A stretch of 20,936 bases of DNA from an uncultured Alistipes sp. (GCA_904502005.1 CAJGDC010000033.1:1-20936); one strand, 5' to 3'; positions 6,942-14,825 are shown, numbered from the stretch's first letter. Numbers and translations: made by a program. The notes: generated by a model not told the origin, from the letters alone.

Positions 6942-6949
6942 TACTTTGG
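6891..6949 (+). promoter_or_regulatory. Two hairpins at the nif3 / zinc-ribbon junction
   Basis: GCGCTC (6891-6896) pairs with GAGCGC (6902-6907). Then CCAA-T-GTATTAC (6921-6932) pairs with GTAATAC-T-TTGG (6938-6949), an 11-bp stem with one T-T mismatch that spans the nif3 stop codon. Neither is followed by a T-run. They may be mRNA-stability or processing elements between the two genes. Confidence 0.4.
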
Positions 6950-6994
6950 TTATTAGTGTGTTATAGTATAGACGAATATTAAAAATAATAATAT

Positions 6995-7744
6995 ATGGCT
7001 ACAACAAAGAAAACCGCAGAGGTAGATTACTCGATGTACGAGAAGATTATGGCTCTTTACGAGTTGCAGAAGATTGACTCTCAGATTGACGAGATCAACA
7101 AGGTAAAGGGTGAGCTTCCAGATGAGGTTCAGGACCTTGATGATGAGGTTGCAGGTCTTAGAACTCGTGTAGAGGGTATCAATGCCGAGATTGAGGAGCT
7201 TGGTGCACTGACTCGCCAGCGCCGTCGTCAGATTGACGAGGCAAATATGCTTATTGCAAAGTACAATGAGCAGCAGGCAAATGTGCGCAACAACCGTGAG
7301 TTTGATGCTATTGCAAAGGAGATTGAGTATCAGGAACTTGAGATTCGCCTTGCTGAGAAGCATCTTAGAGAGTACGCAGCTGCTGTTAAGGCAAAGAAGG
7401 CTAAGGTTGAGCAGACTGAGGCTCTGATTGCTGAGCGCAATGTAGACCTTGAGGCTAAGCGTACAGAGCTTGCAAATATCGAGGCAGAGACTGCTGATCA
7501 GATTGCGGAGCTTGCTGCACAGGCAGAGATTGCAAAGAAGAAGATTGATGACCGTCTGCTTGCAGCATACAGCCGTATCCGCAGCAAGGTTCGTAATGGT
7601 CTTGCAGTAGTTACTGTTCAGCGTGACGCTTGTAGCGGCTGTTTCAACCGCATCCCACCACAGCGCCAGGTAGAGGTTAGCCTCGGTAAGAAGCTGATTG
7701 TATGCGAGTATTGTGGTCGTATCCTTGTTCCTAGCGAGGAGTAG
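6995..7744 (+). CDS. Coiled-coil protein with C4 zinc ribbon
   Basis: The 249 residues divide into a long heptad-rich coiled coil (about 12-190, high in E, K, A, L and Q) and a C-terminal zinc ribbon with C213-x2-C216 and C237-x2-C240 (CSGC...CEYC). This matches the DUF164/CT398-type family often encoded beside nif3. The family resembles a helical-hairpin adaptor; a nucleic-acid or protein bridging role has been proposed, but no enzymatic function is established. It lies 53 bases after nif3 and ends the gene cluster at a strong terminator. The zinc knuckle is intact and the length is typical. Confidence 0.9.
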   Translation: MATTKKTAEVDYSMYEKIMALYELQKIDSQIDEINKVKGELPDEVQDLDDEVAGLRTRVEGINAEIEELGALTRQRRRQIDEANMLIAKYNEQQANVRNNREFDAIAKEIEYQELEIRLAEKHLREYAAAVKAKKAKVEQTEALIAERNVDLEAKRTELANIEAETADQIAELAAQAEIAKKKIDDRLLAAYSRIRSKVRNGLAVVTVQRDACSGCFNRIPPQRQVEVSLGKKLIVCEYCGRILVPSEE

Positions 7745-7758
7745 ATCTTGATATGATA

Positions 7759-7802
7759 AAATAAGTGGCGGCAGTACAAACACTGCCGCCACTTATTTTT
7801 TT
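7759..7802. terminator. Strong bidirectional terminator
   Basis: A perfect stem, AATAAGTGGCGGCAGT (7760-7775) with ACTGCCGCCACTTATT (7782-7797), carries an ACAAAC loop. It is followed by a T-run on the plus strand and preceded by an A-run that serves the minus strand. It sits between convergent genes, the zinc-ribbon gene (plus) and the phosphodiesterase (minus), and can stop both. Confidence 0.93.
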
Positions 7803-7816
7803 CTTTGCACTATCTG

Positions 7817-8644
7817 CTACTTAATTGCGTCGTTATATGGTTTTACCCACTTCATCTTCTTCTTTACAAAAGAGATGACGGCTTGAGGATAGTCTGTGCA
7901 AGCAATATCTGAGCCGAGGCTTACAGCAAGCTGGAAATCCTCAAGTGAGCCACCTGGCCAAAGATTGACAATTAGTCCTCGTTTATGTGCCTCTTTCATC
8001 GCTTTGCGGCTTGTTCCGTTAAGGTTGCAACCAAGGCGCTTTACACCAAGTTCGGCGGCCTTATCAAAGACGCTTTGCTCTACAGGGCTGCTGGTGATAT
8101 ACATACACTCTGCATCGGGATGGAGAGCCTTCATGGTGGTCAGGGCGCGAGTGTCAAAAGATGAGAAGATGTATGTTGCTCCAGCTGGTTTTGACGACAT
8201 AACAGCCTTGTATAGCTTGTCGCAGTAAACTTTGAGTTGCTCAGCAGTGTAAGTCTTACTCTTCATCTCCCACTCAATGTAACGGATGTCGCGAGAGGCA
8301 AAGAATGCAGTAAGCTCATCTATAAATAGCACTTCATTTCCCTTGAGGCTCTTATACTTTTTAAGCTCGGCGCGTGTAGACTCCTCAACAATAACATCAA
8401 CGCCACAAGTACGCTTTAGCGATGCGTCGTGCATAATTACCAAATCTCCGTCGGCGGTAATTCGTATATCGGTCTCAAAGCTGTGAACTCCATTTTTGTA
8501 GGCGGTCTGAAAGGCTGATAGTGTGTTTTCATCAAGTTCATGACGAGCGCCACGATGACCTAAGACCTCAATTGAAAGCTGTTTTTGGGCTGTCGCACTT
8601 AGACAGATGAGTGCAAAACAGAGCGAAAGAAGGATGTTTCTCAT
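7817..8644 (-). CDS. Secreted glycerophosphodiester phosphodiesterase
   Basis: This TIM-barrel enzyme hydrolyses glycerophosphodiesters to glycerol-3-phosphate and an alcohol. The 275 residues start with a signal peptide (hydrophobic 4-18, site near SATAQ/K), placing it in the periplasm. The catalytic set is present: GHRGA (H30, R31), ENT (39-41), E57 and D59 in FETDIRITADG, and the catalytic H72-D73. The C-terminal IACTDYP is also a family hallmark. It is monocistronic between the shared terminator and its own promoter at 8666-8696. The signal peptide suggests scavenging of phospholipid head groups from the gut lumen or periplasm, which is inference. Confidence 0.93.
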   Translation of the reverse strand: MRNILLSLCFALICLSATAQKQLSIEVLGHRGARHELDENTLSAFQTAYKNGVHSFETDIRITADGDLVIMHDASLKRTCGVDVIVEESTRAELKKYKSLKGNEVLFIDELTAFFASRDIRYIEWEMKSKTYTAEQLKVYCDKLYKAVMSSKPAGATYIFSSFDTRALTTMKALHPDAECMYITSSPVEQSVFDKAAELGVKRLGCNLNGTSRKAMKEAHKRGLIVNLWPGGSLEDFQLAVSLGSDIACTDYPQAVISFVKKKMKWVKPYNDAIK

Positions 8645-8665
8645 ATCTATTTAGTTTTTGTTTTA

Positions 8666-8696
8666 CAAAAATAGTAAATTTATTGGGTAAAACAAA
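8666..8696 (-). promoter_or_regulatory. Bacteroidetes-type promoter for the phosphodiesterase
   Basis: On the minus strand TTTG (8693-8696) is followed after exactly 19 bases by TATTTTTG (8666-8673), a full match to TTTG/TAnnTTTG. The start codon is 21 bases downstream of the -7 box. Confidence 0.8.
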
Positions 8697-8740
8697 TTTT
8701 GAAGTGTAGAGGAAGTAATTTTATCGTTTTTATTGTTGGT

Positions 8741-8772
8741 GTTGGGAATTATGTAAATAATTCCTAACTTTG
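8741..8772 (+). promoter_or_regulatory. Bacteroidetes-type promoter for the nucleotidyltransferase
   Basis: TAACTTTG (8765-8772) is a consensus -7 box. GTTG (8741-8744), 20 bases upstream, is a near-match to the -33 TTTG. The start codon lies 35 bases further on. Confidence 0.65.
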
Positions 8773-8807
8773 TGGGATTTTGAAGCTTAATATAACACAA
8801 GATAACT

Positions 8808-9725
8808 ATGGTTAAACCAACACTTTTAGTACTAGCTGCGGGTATGGGCTCGCGCTACGGCTCGCTTAAGCAGATGGACGGCGTAGGTCCTAATGGTGAG
8901 GCGATTATTGACTACTCTGTCTATGATGCTATCCGCGCAGGTTTTGGCAAGGTGGTATTTGTTATCCGCCACTCTTTTGCTGAGGATTTTATCTCTGTCT
9001 TTAACGCTACACGCTTTGGTGGTAAAATAGAGGTCGAGTATGTATATCAGGAGCTCGACTATCTGCCAGAGGGCTTTACTGTGCCAGAGGGCCGCGAGAA
9101 GCCATGGGGAACTAACCACGCAGTAATGATGGCTGCAAAGGCTATCAACACACCTTTCGCAGTTATCAATGCTGACGACTTCTATGGCCAGAACGCATAT
9201 CAGGTTATTGGAGAGTATTTGAGTGCCCTTGAGGATAGCGCAGCAAAGTACTGCATGGTGGGATATGAGGTAAACAAGACCCTTTCGGAGAATGGTACTG
9301 TGTCGCGTGGAGTATGTACTGTAGATGAGGCGGGTAACCTTACCTCTATGGTTGAGCGTACAAAGATTGAGCGTAATGCTGAGGGCACAATTGTCTTCCA
9401 TGACCTTGGTGAGGATGTTGCCCTTGAGGAGAATACTCCGGTGTCAATGAACCTCTTTGGTTTCACCCCTGACTACTTTGCTCACTCAGAGGCTGCCTTC
9501 TGTGAATTCCTTGCTGCTGATAGCACCAAGACAAACCTTAAGGCTGAGTTCTTTATTCCGTTGATGGTTAATCGCCTTATCAGCAATGGCACTGCTACAA
9601 TGAAGGTGCTCTCAACAACTGCACAGTGGTTTGGCGTAACTTATAAGGAGGATAAGCCACAGCTGATGGCAAAGATTGAGGCGCTGATTGAGGCGGGTGT
9701 TTATCCAAGAAATCTTTGGGAGTAA
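8808..9725 (+). CDS. Sugar-phosphate nucleotidyltransferase
   Basis: This GT-A fold enzyme of the NTP_transferase family makes a nucleotide-activated sugar or alcohol from NTP and a phosphorylated substrate. The signature loop LAAGMGSRYGSLKQMD (9-24) binds the nucleotide, and NADDFYG (121-127) supplies the metal-binding aspartates. There is no C-terminal left-handed beta-helix acyltransferase domain, and 305 residues is close to a minimal catalytic unit. The exact donor and acceptor cannot be assigned; glucose-1-phosphate thymidylyl/uridylyl transferase-like and LicC-like roles are both possible. It has its own promoter and is followed by a 140-base repeat-rich leader before gltX, so partial cotranscription with gltX is possible. 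Confidence 0.88.
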   Translation: MVKPTLLVLAAGMGSRYGSLKQMDGVGPNGEAIIDYSVYDAIRAGFGKVVFVIRHSFAEDFISVFNATRFGGKIEVEYVYQELDYLPEGFTVPEGREKPWGTNHAVMMAAKAINTPFAVINADDFYGQNAYQVIGEYLSALEDSAAKYCMVGYEVNKTLSENGTVSRGVCTVDEAGNLTSMVERTKIERNAEGTIVFHDLGEDVALEENTPVSMNLFGFTPDYFAHSEAAFCEFLAADSTKTNLKAEFFIPLMVNRLISNGTATMKVLSTTAQWFGVTYKEDKPQLMAKIEALIEAGVYPRNLWE

Positions 9726-9743
9726 TTTTAAGTTTAATTTATA

Positions 9744-9857
9744 GCTCTTAGCCGTTGGCTATTGGCTGTTGGCTTTAATAGGATTTATGGTTTATAAATA
9801 CTCATCCGCGCAGCGGATACCAGAAAAGCTAATGGCTAAAGGCTAAAAGCCAAAAGC
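9744..9857 (+). repeat. Microrepeat-rich inverted repeat before gltX
   Basis: The left arm (9744-9778) contains TTGGCT three times in tandem register. The right arm (9824-9857) contains GGCTAAA-type units and AAAGCC. The arms are imperfectly complementary with several G-U possibilities. Between them a perfect small hairpin, ATCCGC (9804-9809) with GCGGAT (9813-9818), has a GCA loop. The whole would form a long imperfect stem ending nine bases before the gltX start. No good TAnnTTTG box was found in this spacer. Confidence 0.55.
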
Positions 9858-9865
9858 AAAAAAAT

Positions 9866-11398
9866 ATGAGAGAAGTTCGTGTTCGTTTTGCGCCGTCGCC
9901 AACAGGCCCACTACATATCGGTGGTGTGCGTACTGCGCTGTATAATTATCTTTTTGCCCGTCACCATGGCGGTAAGATGATTCTTCGTATTGAGGATACC
10001 GACTCGCAGCGTTTCGTTCCAGGTGCTGAGGAGTATATTATTGAGTCACTCCGCTGGTGTGGTATCGAGATTGATGAGGGTGTAGGCTATGGTGGTCCAC
10101 ACGCGCCATATCGTCAGTCTGAGCGCCGAGAGATATATCTTAAGTATGCAAAGCAGCTTGTAGAGGCTGGTTGGGCATACTACGCCTTTGATACAGCCGA
10201 GGAGCTTGATGCTCTGCGTAAGGAGTATGAGGAGCGTGGTGAGACCTTTGCCTATAACTTCAAGGTGCGTACCACTCTTCCAACATCTCTTAGCCTTACG
10301 GCAGAGGAGGTAGAGACTCGTATTGCTCGTGGCGATATCTGGGTTATCCGTTTTAAGATGCCTGAGAATGAGGTTGTAAAGATGTCTGACCTTATCCGTG
10401 GAGATGTTGAGGTAAATACATCTACTCTTGATGACAAGGTGCTCTATAAGAGTGTTGATGCGCTGCCAACATACCACCTTGCAAATATCGTTGATGACCA
10501 CTTGATGGAGATTAGCCACGTTATCCGTGGTGAGGAGTGGTTGCCATCGCTTCCACTGCACTATCTGCTCTATCGTGCATTTGGTTGGACAGATAGTCAG
10601 CCACAGTTTGCGCACCTGCCACTGCTTCTTAAGCCTACAGGTGGCGGTAAACTCTCAAAGCGTGATGGCGACAAGATGGGTTTCCCTGTTTTCCCGCTCT
10701 ACTGGGTATCTCCTACAGGCGACACAGCACACGGCTATCGTGAGGATGGATACTTTGCCGAGGCATTTATCAATATGCTTGCTCTGCTGGGTTGGAATCC
10801 TGGTACCGAGCAGGAGATCTTCTCTATGCAGGAGCTTATTGACGCCTTCTCTCTTGAGCGTGTTTCAAAGTCGGGCGCACGCTTCCAGCCAGATAAGGCA
10901 AAGTGGTTCAATGCTCAGTATATGCACCATAAGAGCGATGCAGAGCTCGCTGAGGTATATCAGCCAATTCTTCGTGAGCACGGCATTGAGGTAAGTGATG
11001 AGGTTGCAGGTTTTGTTGCAGGTATAATGAAGGAGCGTGCTACATTCGCATCTGAACTGTGGGATTTAACCTCTTACTTCTTCGTGGCACCTACTGAGTA
11101 CGATGAGAAGCAGGTTAAGAAGTACTGGAAGGGTGAGAATCCTCGCATCCTTAGTGAGGTGCGCGAGGTACTTGCGTCTATCGACGACTTTAGCAAGGAG
11201 AATACCGAGACTATTGTCCATGGTTGGATATCTGAAAAGGGTTACGGCGTGGGTCAGGTGATGAACTCACTGCGTCTGGCACTTGTTGGTGCAGGTAAGG
11301 GCCCAGGTATGTACGATGTTACAGCCTTCCTCGGCAAGGAGGAGTGTCTGAAGCGTATAGATGCTCTTATTGCTAACGTTAAGCCAATTGATGCATAA
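9866..11398 (+). CDS. gltX: Glutamyl-tRNA synthetase
   Basis: This class Ic synthetase charges tRNA-Glu with glutamate using ATP. The 510 residues are full length. The N-terminal FAPSPTGPLHIGG carries the HIGH-like motif (H17-I18-G19-G20). The KMSKS equivalent KLSKR lies at 262-266 inside GGGKLSKRDGDKMGFP. RIEDTD (41-46) belongs to the glutamate/ATP pocket. The C-terminal anticodon-binding region (about 340-505) is intact, with the conserved run GVGQVMNSLRLALVG. It is the first of three tightly packed genes; its stop overlaps the galM start by one base (TAATG). The repeat-rich stretch just upstream may influence its expression. Confidence 0.97.
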   Translation: MREVRVRFAPSPTGPLHIGGVRTALYNYLFARHHGGKMILRIEDTDSQRFVPGAEEYIIESLRWCGIEIDEGVGYGGPHAPYRQSERREIYLKYAKQLVEAGWAYYAFDTAEELDALRKEYEERGETFAYNFKVRTTLPTSLSLTAEEVETRIARGDIWVIRFKMPENEVVKMSDLIRGDVEVNTSTLDDKVLYKSVDALPTYHLANIVDDHLMEISHVIRGEEWLPSLPLHYLLYRAFGWTDSQPQFAHLPLLLKPTGGGKLSKRDGDKMGFPVFPLYWVSPTGDTAHGYREDGYFAEAFINMLALLGWNPGTEQEIFSMQELIDAFSLERVSKSGARFQPDKAKWFNAQYMHHKSDAELAEVYQPILREHGIEVSDEVAGFVAGIMKERATFASELWDLTSYFFVAPTEYDEKQVKKYWKGENPRILSEVREVLASIDDFSKENTETIVHGWISEKGYGVGQVMNSLRLALVGAGKGPGMYDVTAFLGKEECLKRIDALIANVKPIDA

Positions 11399-12450
11399 TG
11401 GAGATTCTACAGCATATTTGGGGAGCGACTACCGAGGGCGAGGCTATTGTAATCTATACACTAAAAAATAGCCTTGGCTCTGAGGTGCAGCTAAGTAATA
11501 TCGGCGCGGGTATTGTGAGCGTTAAGTTTGCCGACCGTGAGGGAAATGTTGCCGATGTCGTCTTGGGTTATAAAGACCCACTGAGCTACTTTGGCGATGG
11601 TCCATGCGCAGGTAAGACCGTGGGCCGCGTGGCAAACCGCATTGCTGGTGGACAGATGACAGTTGAGGGTAAGGAGTACCACCTTGAGGTTAATAATGGC
11701 CCTAACCATCTGCACGGAGGAACTAAGAACTTCTCTAACCGCCTCTGGGAGAGCTGCGTGGAGTATAACCGTGTGATTTTTACCCTTGTATCGGAGGATG
11801 GCGATTGCGGCTATCCGGGCGAGGTTACAGCTCAGGTTGTCTACGACTTTGATGATGAGAACAATCTTGAGATTACCCTTATGGCAAAGTCTGACGCCAC
11901 AACACCAGTAAACCTTACAAACCATACTTACTGGAACCTCGCGGGAGAAAATTCGGGAACAATCCTTGACCATACCCTCACACTTAACTGTTCAAAGGCG
12001 CTGGAGATGAACGCTGTGCAGATTCCTACGGGTAAACTACTTGATGTAGCAGGCACGCCGCAGGACTTTACTGCTGCACGCCGCCTCGGTGATGATATAG
12101 CTTCGGAGTTTAACCATATCCGCGACTTTAGGGGCTATGACCACTTCTTTGTTGTGGATGGTTGGCAGAAGAATATTCTGGGTGAGGTTGGAAAACTTGT
12201 AGACCCTAAATCTGGTAGAATGGTTGAGATTCTATCCTCACAACCCGGCTGTATGGTCTATACAGGTAACTGGCTCTCTGGTGGCTGCCCAGTAACCAAG
12301 AGTGGCGCTCGTTACTGCGATTATGCTGGCGTTGCAATCGAGTGTCAGGGTTATCCAGACGCGGTAAATCAGCCGGATTTCCCAACAATTTTGCTCCACG
12401 AGGGAGAGTTGTACTGTCAGAAGATAGTCTTCCGTCTACGCACAGCATAG
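11398..12450 (+). CDS. galM: Aldose 1-epimerase (mutarotase)
   Basis: GalM interconverts the alpha and beta anomers of aldoses such as galactose and glucose at the entry to the Leloir pathway. The 350 residues match the family. Visible hallmarks are GRVANRI (76-82), NHLHGG (103-108), the catalytic base region TNHTYWN with H176, GYDHFF with D248, and the catalytic glutamate E315 in IECQGYPDAVN. No signal peptide or lipobox is present, so it acts in the cytoplasm. It overlaps gltX by one base, which implies translational coupling, and the esterase gene follows after five bases. The pairing with gltX is not functional in any obvious way. Confidence 0.94.
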   Translation: MEILQHIWGATTEGEAIVIYTLKNSLGSEVQLSNIGAGIVSVKFADREGNVADVVLGYKDPLSYFGDGPCAGKTVGRVANRIAGGQMTVEGKEYHLEVNNGPNHLHGGTKNFSNRLWESCVEYNRVIFTLVSEDGDCGYPGEVTAQVVYDFDDENNLEITLMAKSDATTPVNLTNHTYWNLAGENSGTILDHTLTLNCSKALEMNAVQIPTGKLLDVAGTPQDFTAARRLGDDIASEFNHIRDFRGYDHFFVVDGWQKNILGEVGKLVDPKSGRMVEILSSQPGCMVYTGNWLSGGCPVTKSGARYCDYAGVAIECQGYPDAVNQPDFPTILLHEGELYCQKIVFRLRTA

Positions 12451-12455
12451 AGGTT

Positions 12456-13334
12456 ATGAAGCGAATTGCTATACTTTTTATTACACTGCTCGCTACTGTG
12501 GGCAGTGTTTTTGCTACAGATAAGAGCGGAAAGGGAACAACTACTGAGCATACACTTAAGCATAAGGGTGTGGAGTACACCTATTACCTCTATAGACCGC
12601 AGAACCTTAAGGCAGATGCTCCGCTGATGGTGGTATTCCACGGCTACCGTTCTCGTCAGATACCCTCTGTAGGCTACGGGCTGCAACCACTTGCTGACCG
12701 TGAGGGATTTGCTATTTGCTATCCGCGAGGTCCTAAGGATAGTTATGGCAACCACTGCTGGAAGGTGGGCTATAAGGCTCTGATTGCGGAGCTAGAGCCG
12801 CGAGATGACGTGGGCTTTGTCGTGCGTCTTGTCAAGAGATTACAACGTGAGTATGGCTTCTCAAAGCATAACACCTTTGCACTTGGTAACTCTAATGGAG
12901 GTGCGCTCTGCTATATTATTGCTGCTACAGCTCCAGATACCTTTGCTGCCTATGCCTCGGTGTCGGGACATATTATGGAGGTTACATATCGCACACTTGA
13001 TGCTAAGAAGCCCGTTCCATTTATGGAGGTGCACGGCACGGCAGACCCTTTGGCTCGTTGGAATGGCGACCCTTTTAATAACGACAATCGTGGCACAGAT
13101 ATAGCCATACCGTTGGCTGTAAGCTACATCGCTACATTAAATCACTGCACCCACGAGCTGACAGATACTCTGCCACTAAAGAAGAATCAGGTCATTGCAC
13201 ATCGTTATGTCGGTGGAGATAATGGTACTGAGGTGTGGCTCTATGAAGTTGTCGGTGGAAAGCACAACTGGGGCAACGATAGTATGAATACCAAGGAGGA
13301 GATTTGGAAGTTCTTTACTAAGTATCTACGATAG
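12456..13334 (+). CDS. Secreted PHB-depolymerase/LpqC-like esterase
   Basis: This alpha/beta hydrolase resembles the COG3509 group (polyhydroxybutyrate depolymerase, feruloyl esterase). I choose ATG 12456, five bases after the galM stop, because it begins a clear signal peptide (MKRIAILFITLLATVGSVFA); the longer in-frame reading would bury this inside the galM gene. Over 292 residues the catalytic triad is visible: S146 in GNSNGG, D197 in HGTADP and H270 in GGKHNWG, with the oxyanion segment VVFHGY (60-64). The substrate is unknown; in a gut Bacteroidales, deacylation of plant cell-wall esters is plausible but inferred. It ends the gltX-galM operon ahead of a palindromic element and a terminator. 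Confidence 0.87.
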   Translation: MKRIAILFITLLATVGSVFATDKSGKGTTTEHTLKHKGVEYTYYLYRPQNLKADAPLMVVFHGYRSRQIPSVGYGLQPLADREGFAICYPRGPKDSYGNHCWKVGYKALIAELEPRDDVGFVVRLVKRLQREYGFSKHNTFALGNSNGGALCYIIAATAPDTFAAYASVSGHIMEVTYRTLDAKKPVPFMEVHGTADPLARWNGDPFNNDNRGTDIAIPLAVSYIATLNHCTHELTDTLPLKKNQVIAHRYVGGDNGTEVWLYEVVGGKHNWGNDSMNTKEEIWKFFTKYLR

Positions 13335-13351
13335 GGATACCTATAACACAA

Positions 13352-13473
13352 GGAGGCTGAATAAAAAGTGTATTTTGTCGTTATGTTCGCCCTCAAAATG
13401 CTCATTTACGCCAAGTAAACTCCGCTTTTTCGGGCTTCGCAAGCCTAAAACTACATCTTTTTATTCAACCTCC
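13352..13473. repeat. Palindromic intergenic element
   Basis: An outer inverted repeat, GGAGGCTGAATAAAAAGTG (from 13352) against 13452-13473, has one substitution and one indel over 21-22 bases. Inside, GCCC..AAAA..GC..TTTAC pairs with GTAAA..GC..TTTT..GGGC around GCCAA, and GGCTT-CGC-AAGCC forms a further hairpin. Together they make a REP-like nested palindrome of 122 bp with no coding capacity. It follows the esterase stop by 17 bases. Confidence 0.6.
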
Positions 13474-13482
13474 GAACAAAAT

Positions 13483-13520
13483 GTGGGTGACTATTTTACT
13501 TTTTAGTCTCCCACTTTTTT
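13483..13520 (+). terminator. Terminator between convergent genes
   Basis: GTGGGTGACTA (13483-13493) pairs with TAGTCTCCCAC (13504-13514) with one mismatch, followed by six T residues (13515-13520). It ends the gltX-galM-esterase transcript. On the minus strand the same stem is followed by ATTTTG, so it may also weakly stop the convergent membrane-protein operon. Confidence 0.82.
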
Positions 13521-14078
13521 CTATAGCACTGCGCCAACGATGGTAACTATCAGCTGCACTGAGATAAAAGCCACTACGGCCTTCCAACCGCCTACATTAC
13601 AGCTTACCGCAAAGGCGTTGTAGTTCCAGATGTAGAAGAGTACAAGGCATATCATACTCCAAATGCTGTAAATCATTAGCGGAATATACTCCGACATATC
13701 TGGCACCACACCTGTCTGCAGTGAGGCTACAAACTCTGTTGAGCAGTTCATAACCACTGGAAGAAGCATTGGCGCAATCATCAGCAGCAGAATAATCTGC
13801 GCAAAGGCCGTTGTGCCGAGGATGTCGATAATACGAATCTTTGACTTTGAAAGTAGTAAACCGCAAAGGTAGAGTAGCGCAGTAGGAATAATCCACCAAA
13901 TTGTCTGCGCCCCAAGTACTTCCCAGAAGGACGCCTTCGCAATAGCTATATGTATATAGCTGTCTTGGATAAGGTTGCCACTGTAGAGCATCAGCGCCGA
14001 GGCGACGATAAAGAGTAGACCCATTGTTAGGGCCTTCGCGCCGGCGATGTAACGGAAGGGGTTAAAGAGTGCTTTCAT
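13521..14078 (-). CDS. Yip1-like five-helix membrane protein
   Basis: The 185 residues contain five hydrophobic segments, at about 17-33, 52-76, 84-110, 130-150 and 164-185, after a short N-terminus MKALFNPFRYI. The arrangement and the WKAVVAFISVQLIV ending resemble bacterial Yip1-domain proteins, but there is no decisive motif and the assignment is tentative. It overlaps the upstream DUF2089-like gene by 17 bases, so translation is probably coupled. It is the last gene of a three-gene operon with a PH-like membrane protein, pointing to a shared membrane complex. Its function is unknown. Confidence 0.7.
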   Translation of the reverse strand: MKALFNPFRYIAGAKALTMGLLFIVASALMLYSGNLIQDSYIHIAIAKASFWEVLGAQTIWWIIPTALLYLCGLLLSKSKIRIIDILGTTAFAQIILLLMIAPMLLPVVMNCSTEFVASLQTGVVPDMSEYIPLMIYSIWSMICLVLFYIWNYNAFAVSCNVGGWKAVVAFISVQLIVTIVGAVL

Positions 14079-14346
14079 AGCTTTGTAGTTTAATGATTAT
14101 ATCATCAAGAATATTGCGTACAGTAGGGTAGCTTAGCCCCATATCCGCCGCCATCTGCTTTAGCGAGCCACTACAACGGATAAAGGCCGTAACAAACTGC
14201 TGCTCCTCGGCAGTTAGGCGCAAAATCGGGTGGATAGCAAACTCGCCCTGTACAGTCGTGTCACACTCATCGCAGTGCAGACTCTTCACCTTAAGAGTTC
14301 CGCTACACGACGGACACACGGTCGGAAAAACTTTCTTTATGCTCAT
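14062..14346 (-). CDS. DUF2089-like zinc-ribbon / HTH protein
   Basis: The 94 residues have two parts. The first is a zinc ribbon with C11-x2-C14 and C25-x2-C28 (CPSCSG, CDECDT). The second is a helix-turn-helix region (about 46-90) resembling sigma-70 region 4 or a LuxR-type fold, with GSLKQMAADMGLSYPTVRNILDDI. This is the DUF2089 layout. It probably binds DNA, possibly autoregulating the operon, with the zinc ribbon as sensor or dimer interface; that is inference. It overlaps the PH-like gene by four bases (ATGA) and the Yip1-like gene by 17 bases. No signal peptide is present. Confidence 0.82.
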   Translation of the reverse strand: MSIKKVFPTVCPSCSGTLKVKSLHCDECDTTVQGEFAIHPILRLTAEEQQFVTAFIRCSGSLKQMAADMGLSYPTVRNILDDIIIKLQSYESTL

Positions 14347-14804
14347 AACTCAATAGGAACTGATGAACTGATGATGTAATTTCTTGTTAGGGTCTTTATG
14401 AGGTAGAGATTCTCTAACTGCCCGCAGTAGAGTCTGTATACACCTAACTTGCTGTTGCGGAAAACTCCAAACCAACCGAAAAAGCCGCCACTGCCAAAGA
14501 GACGTATCGAGCCACGAATATCACTCCTCTCTACTGCTCTAACCTCTACAATGTCACTCTTGAGAATTACTGTCTGCCCAATCACATGTGTGATTACTAT
14601 CGACTTGTCGTCAATCACAAGATGGCGCGGCATAGTCAGTAACACCCAAATCGCCAATAATATAAATAAGGTATAGGTGACAACTACGGCAACCATCCCA
14701 GCACTCCATACAGCAATCGCACCATAAACTAGCAACGCTATTAGCAGAATCGATGTCACCGTTCCCATCCTGCCAACCGTAAACTTCTCGCAATGTGTTT
14801 TCAT
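14343..14804 (-). CDS. Membrane-anchored PH-like domain protein
   Basis: The 153 residues begin with a short cytoplasmic stretch and two transmembrane helices (about 16-36 and 40-58). A beta-rich soluble part follows, with LVIDDKSIVITHVIGQTVILKSDIVEV and a C-terminal strand/helix. This matches bacterial PH (bPH) domain proteins. The Gly/Phe-rich loop SGGFFGWFGVF (105-115) is distinctive. No enzymatic motif is visible. It is the first gene of the operon, behind a good promoter, and its stop overlaps the DUF2089-like start. A role in membrane or envelope sensing is plausible, but the function is unknown. Confidence 0.75.
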   Translation of the reverse strand: MKTHCEKFTVGRMGTVTSILLIALLVYGAIAVWSAGMVAVVVTYTLFILLAIWVLLTMPRHLVIDDKSIVITHVIGQTVILKSDIVEVRAVERSDIRGSIRLFGSGGFFGWFGVFRNSKLGVYRLYCGQLENLYLIKTLTRNYIISSSVPIEL

Positions 14805-14825
14805 ATTATTAAATCATTTGTTAAA

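Noticed and set aside
6953..7792. 279-residue Leu-rich minus-strand frame resembling a membrane protein
   Set aside because: It is antisense to the coiled-coil zinc-ribbon gene. The leucines come from complementing repeated Glu/Lys/Gln codons, and it runs across the terminator.
12342..12455. Longer in-frame N-terminus for the esterase
   Set aside because: It would overlap the end of galM by over 100 bases and place the clear signal peptide internally.
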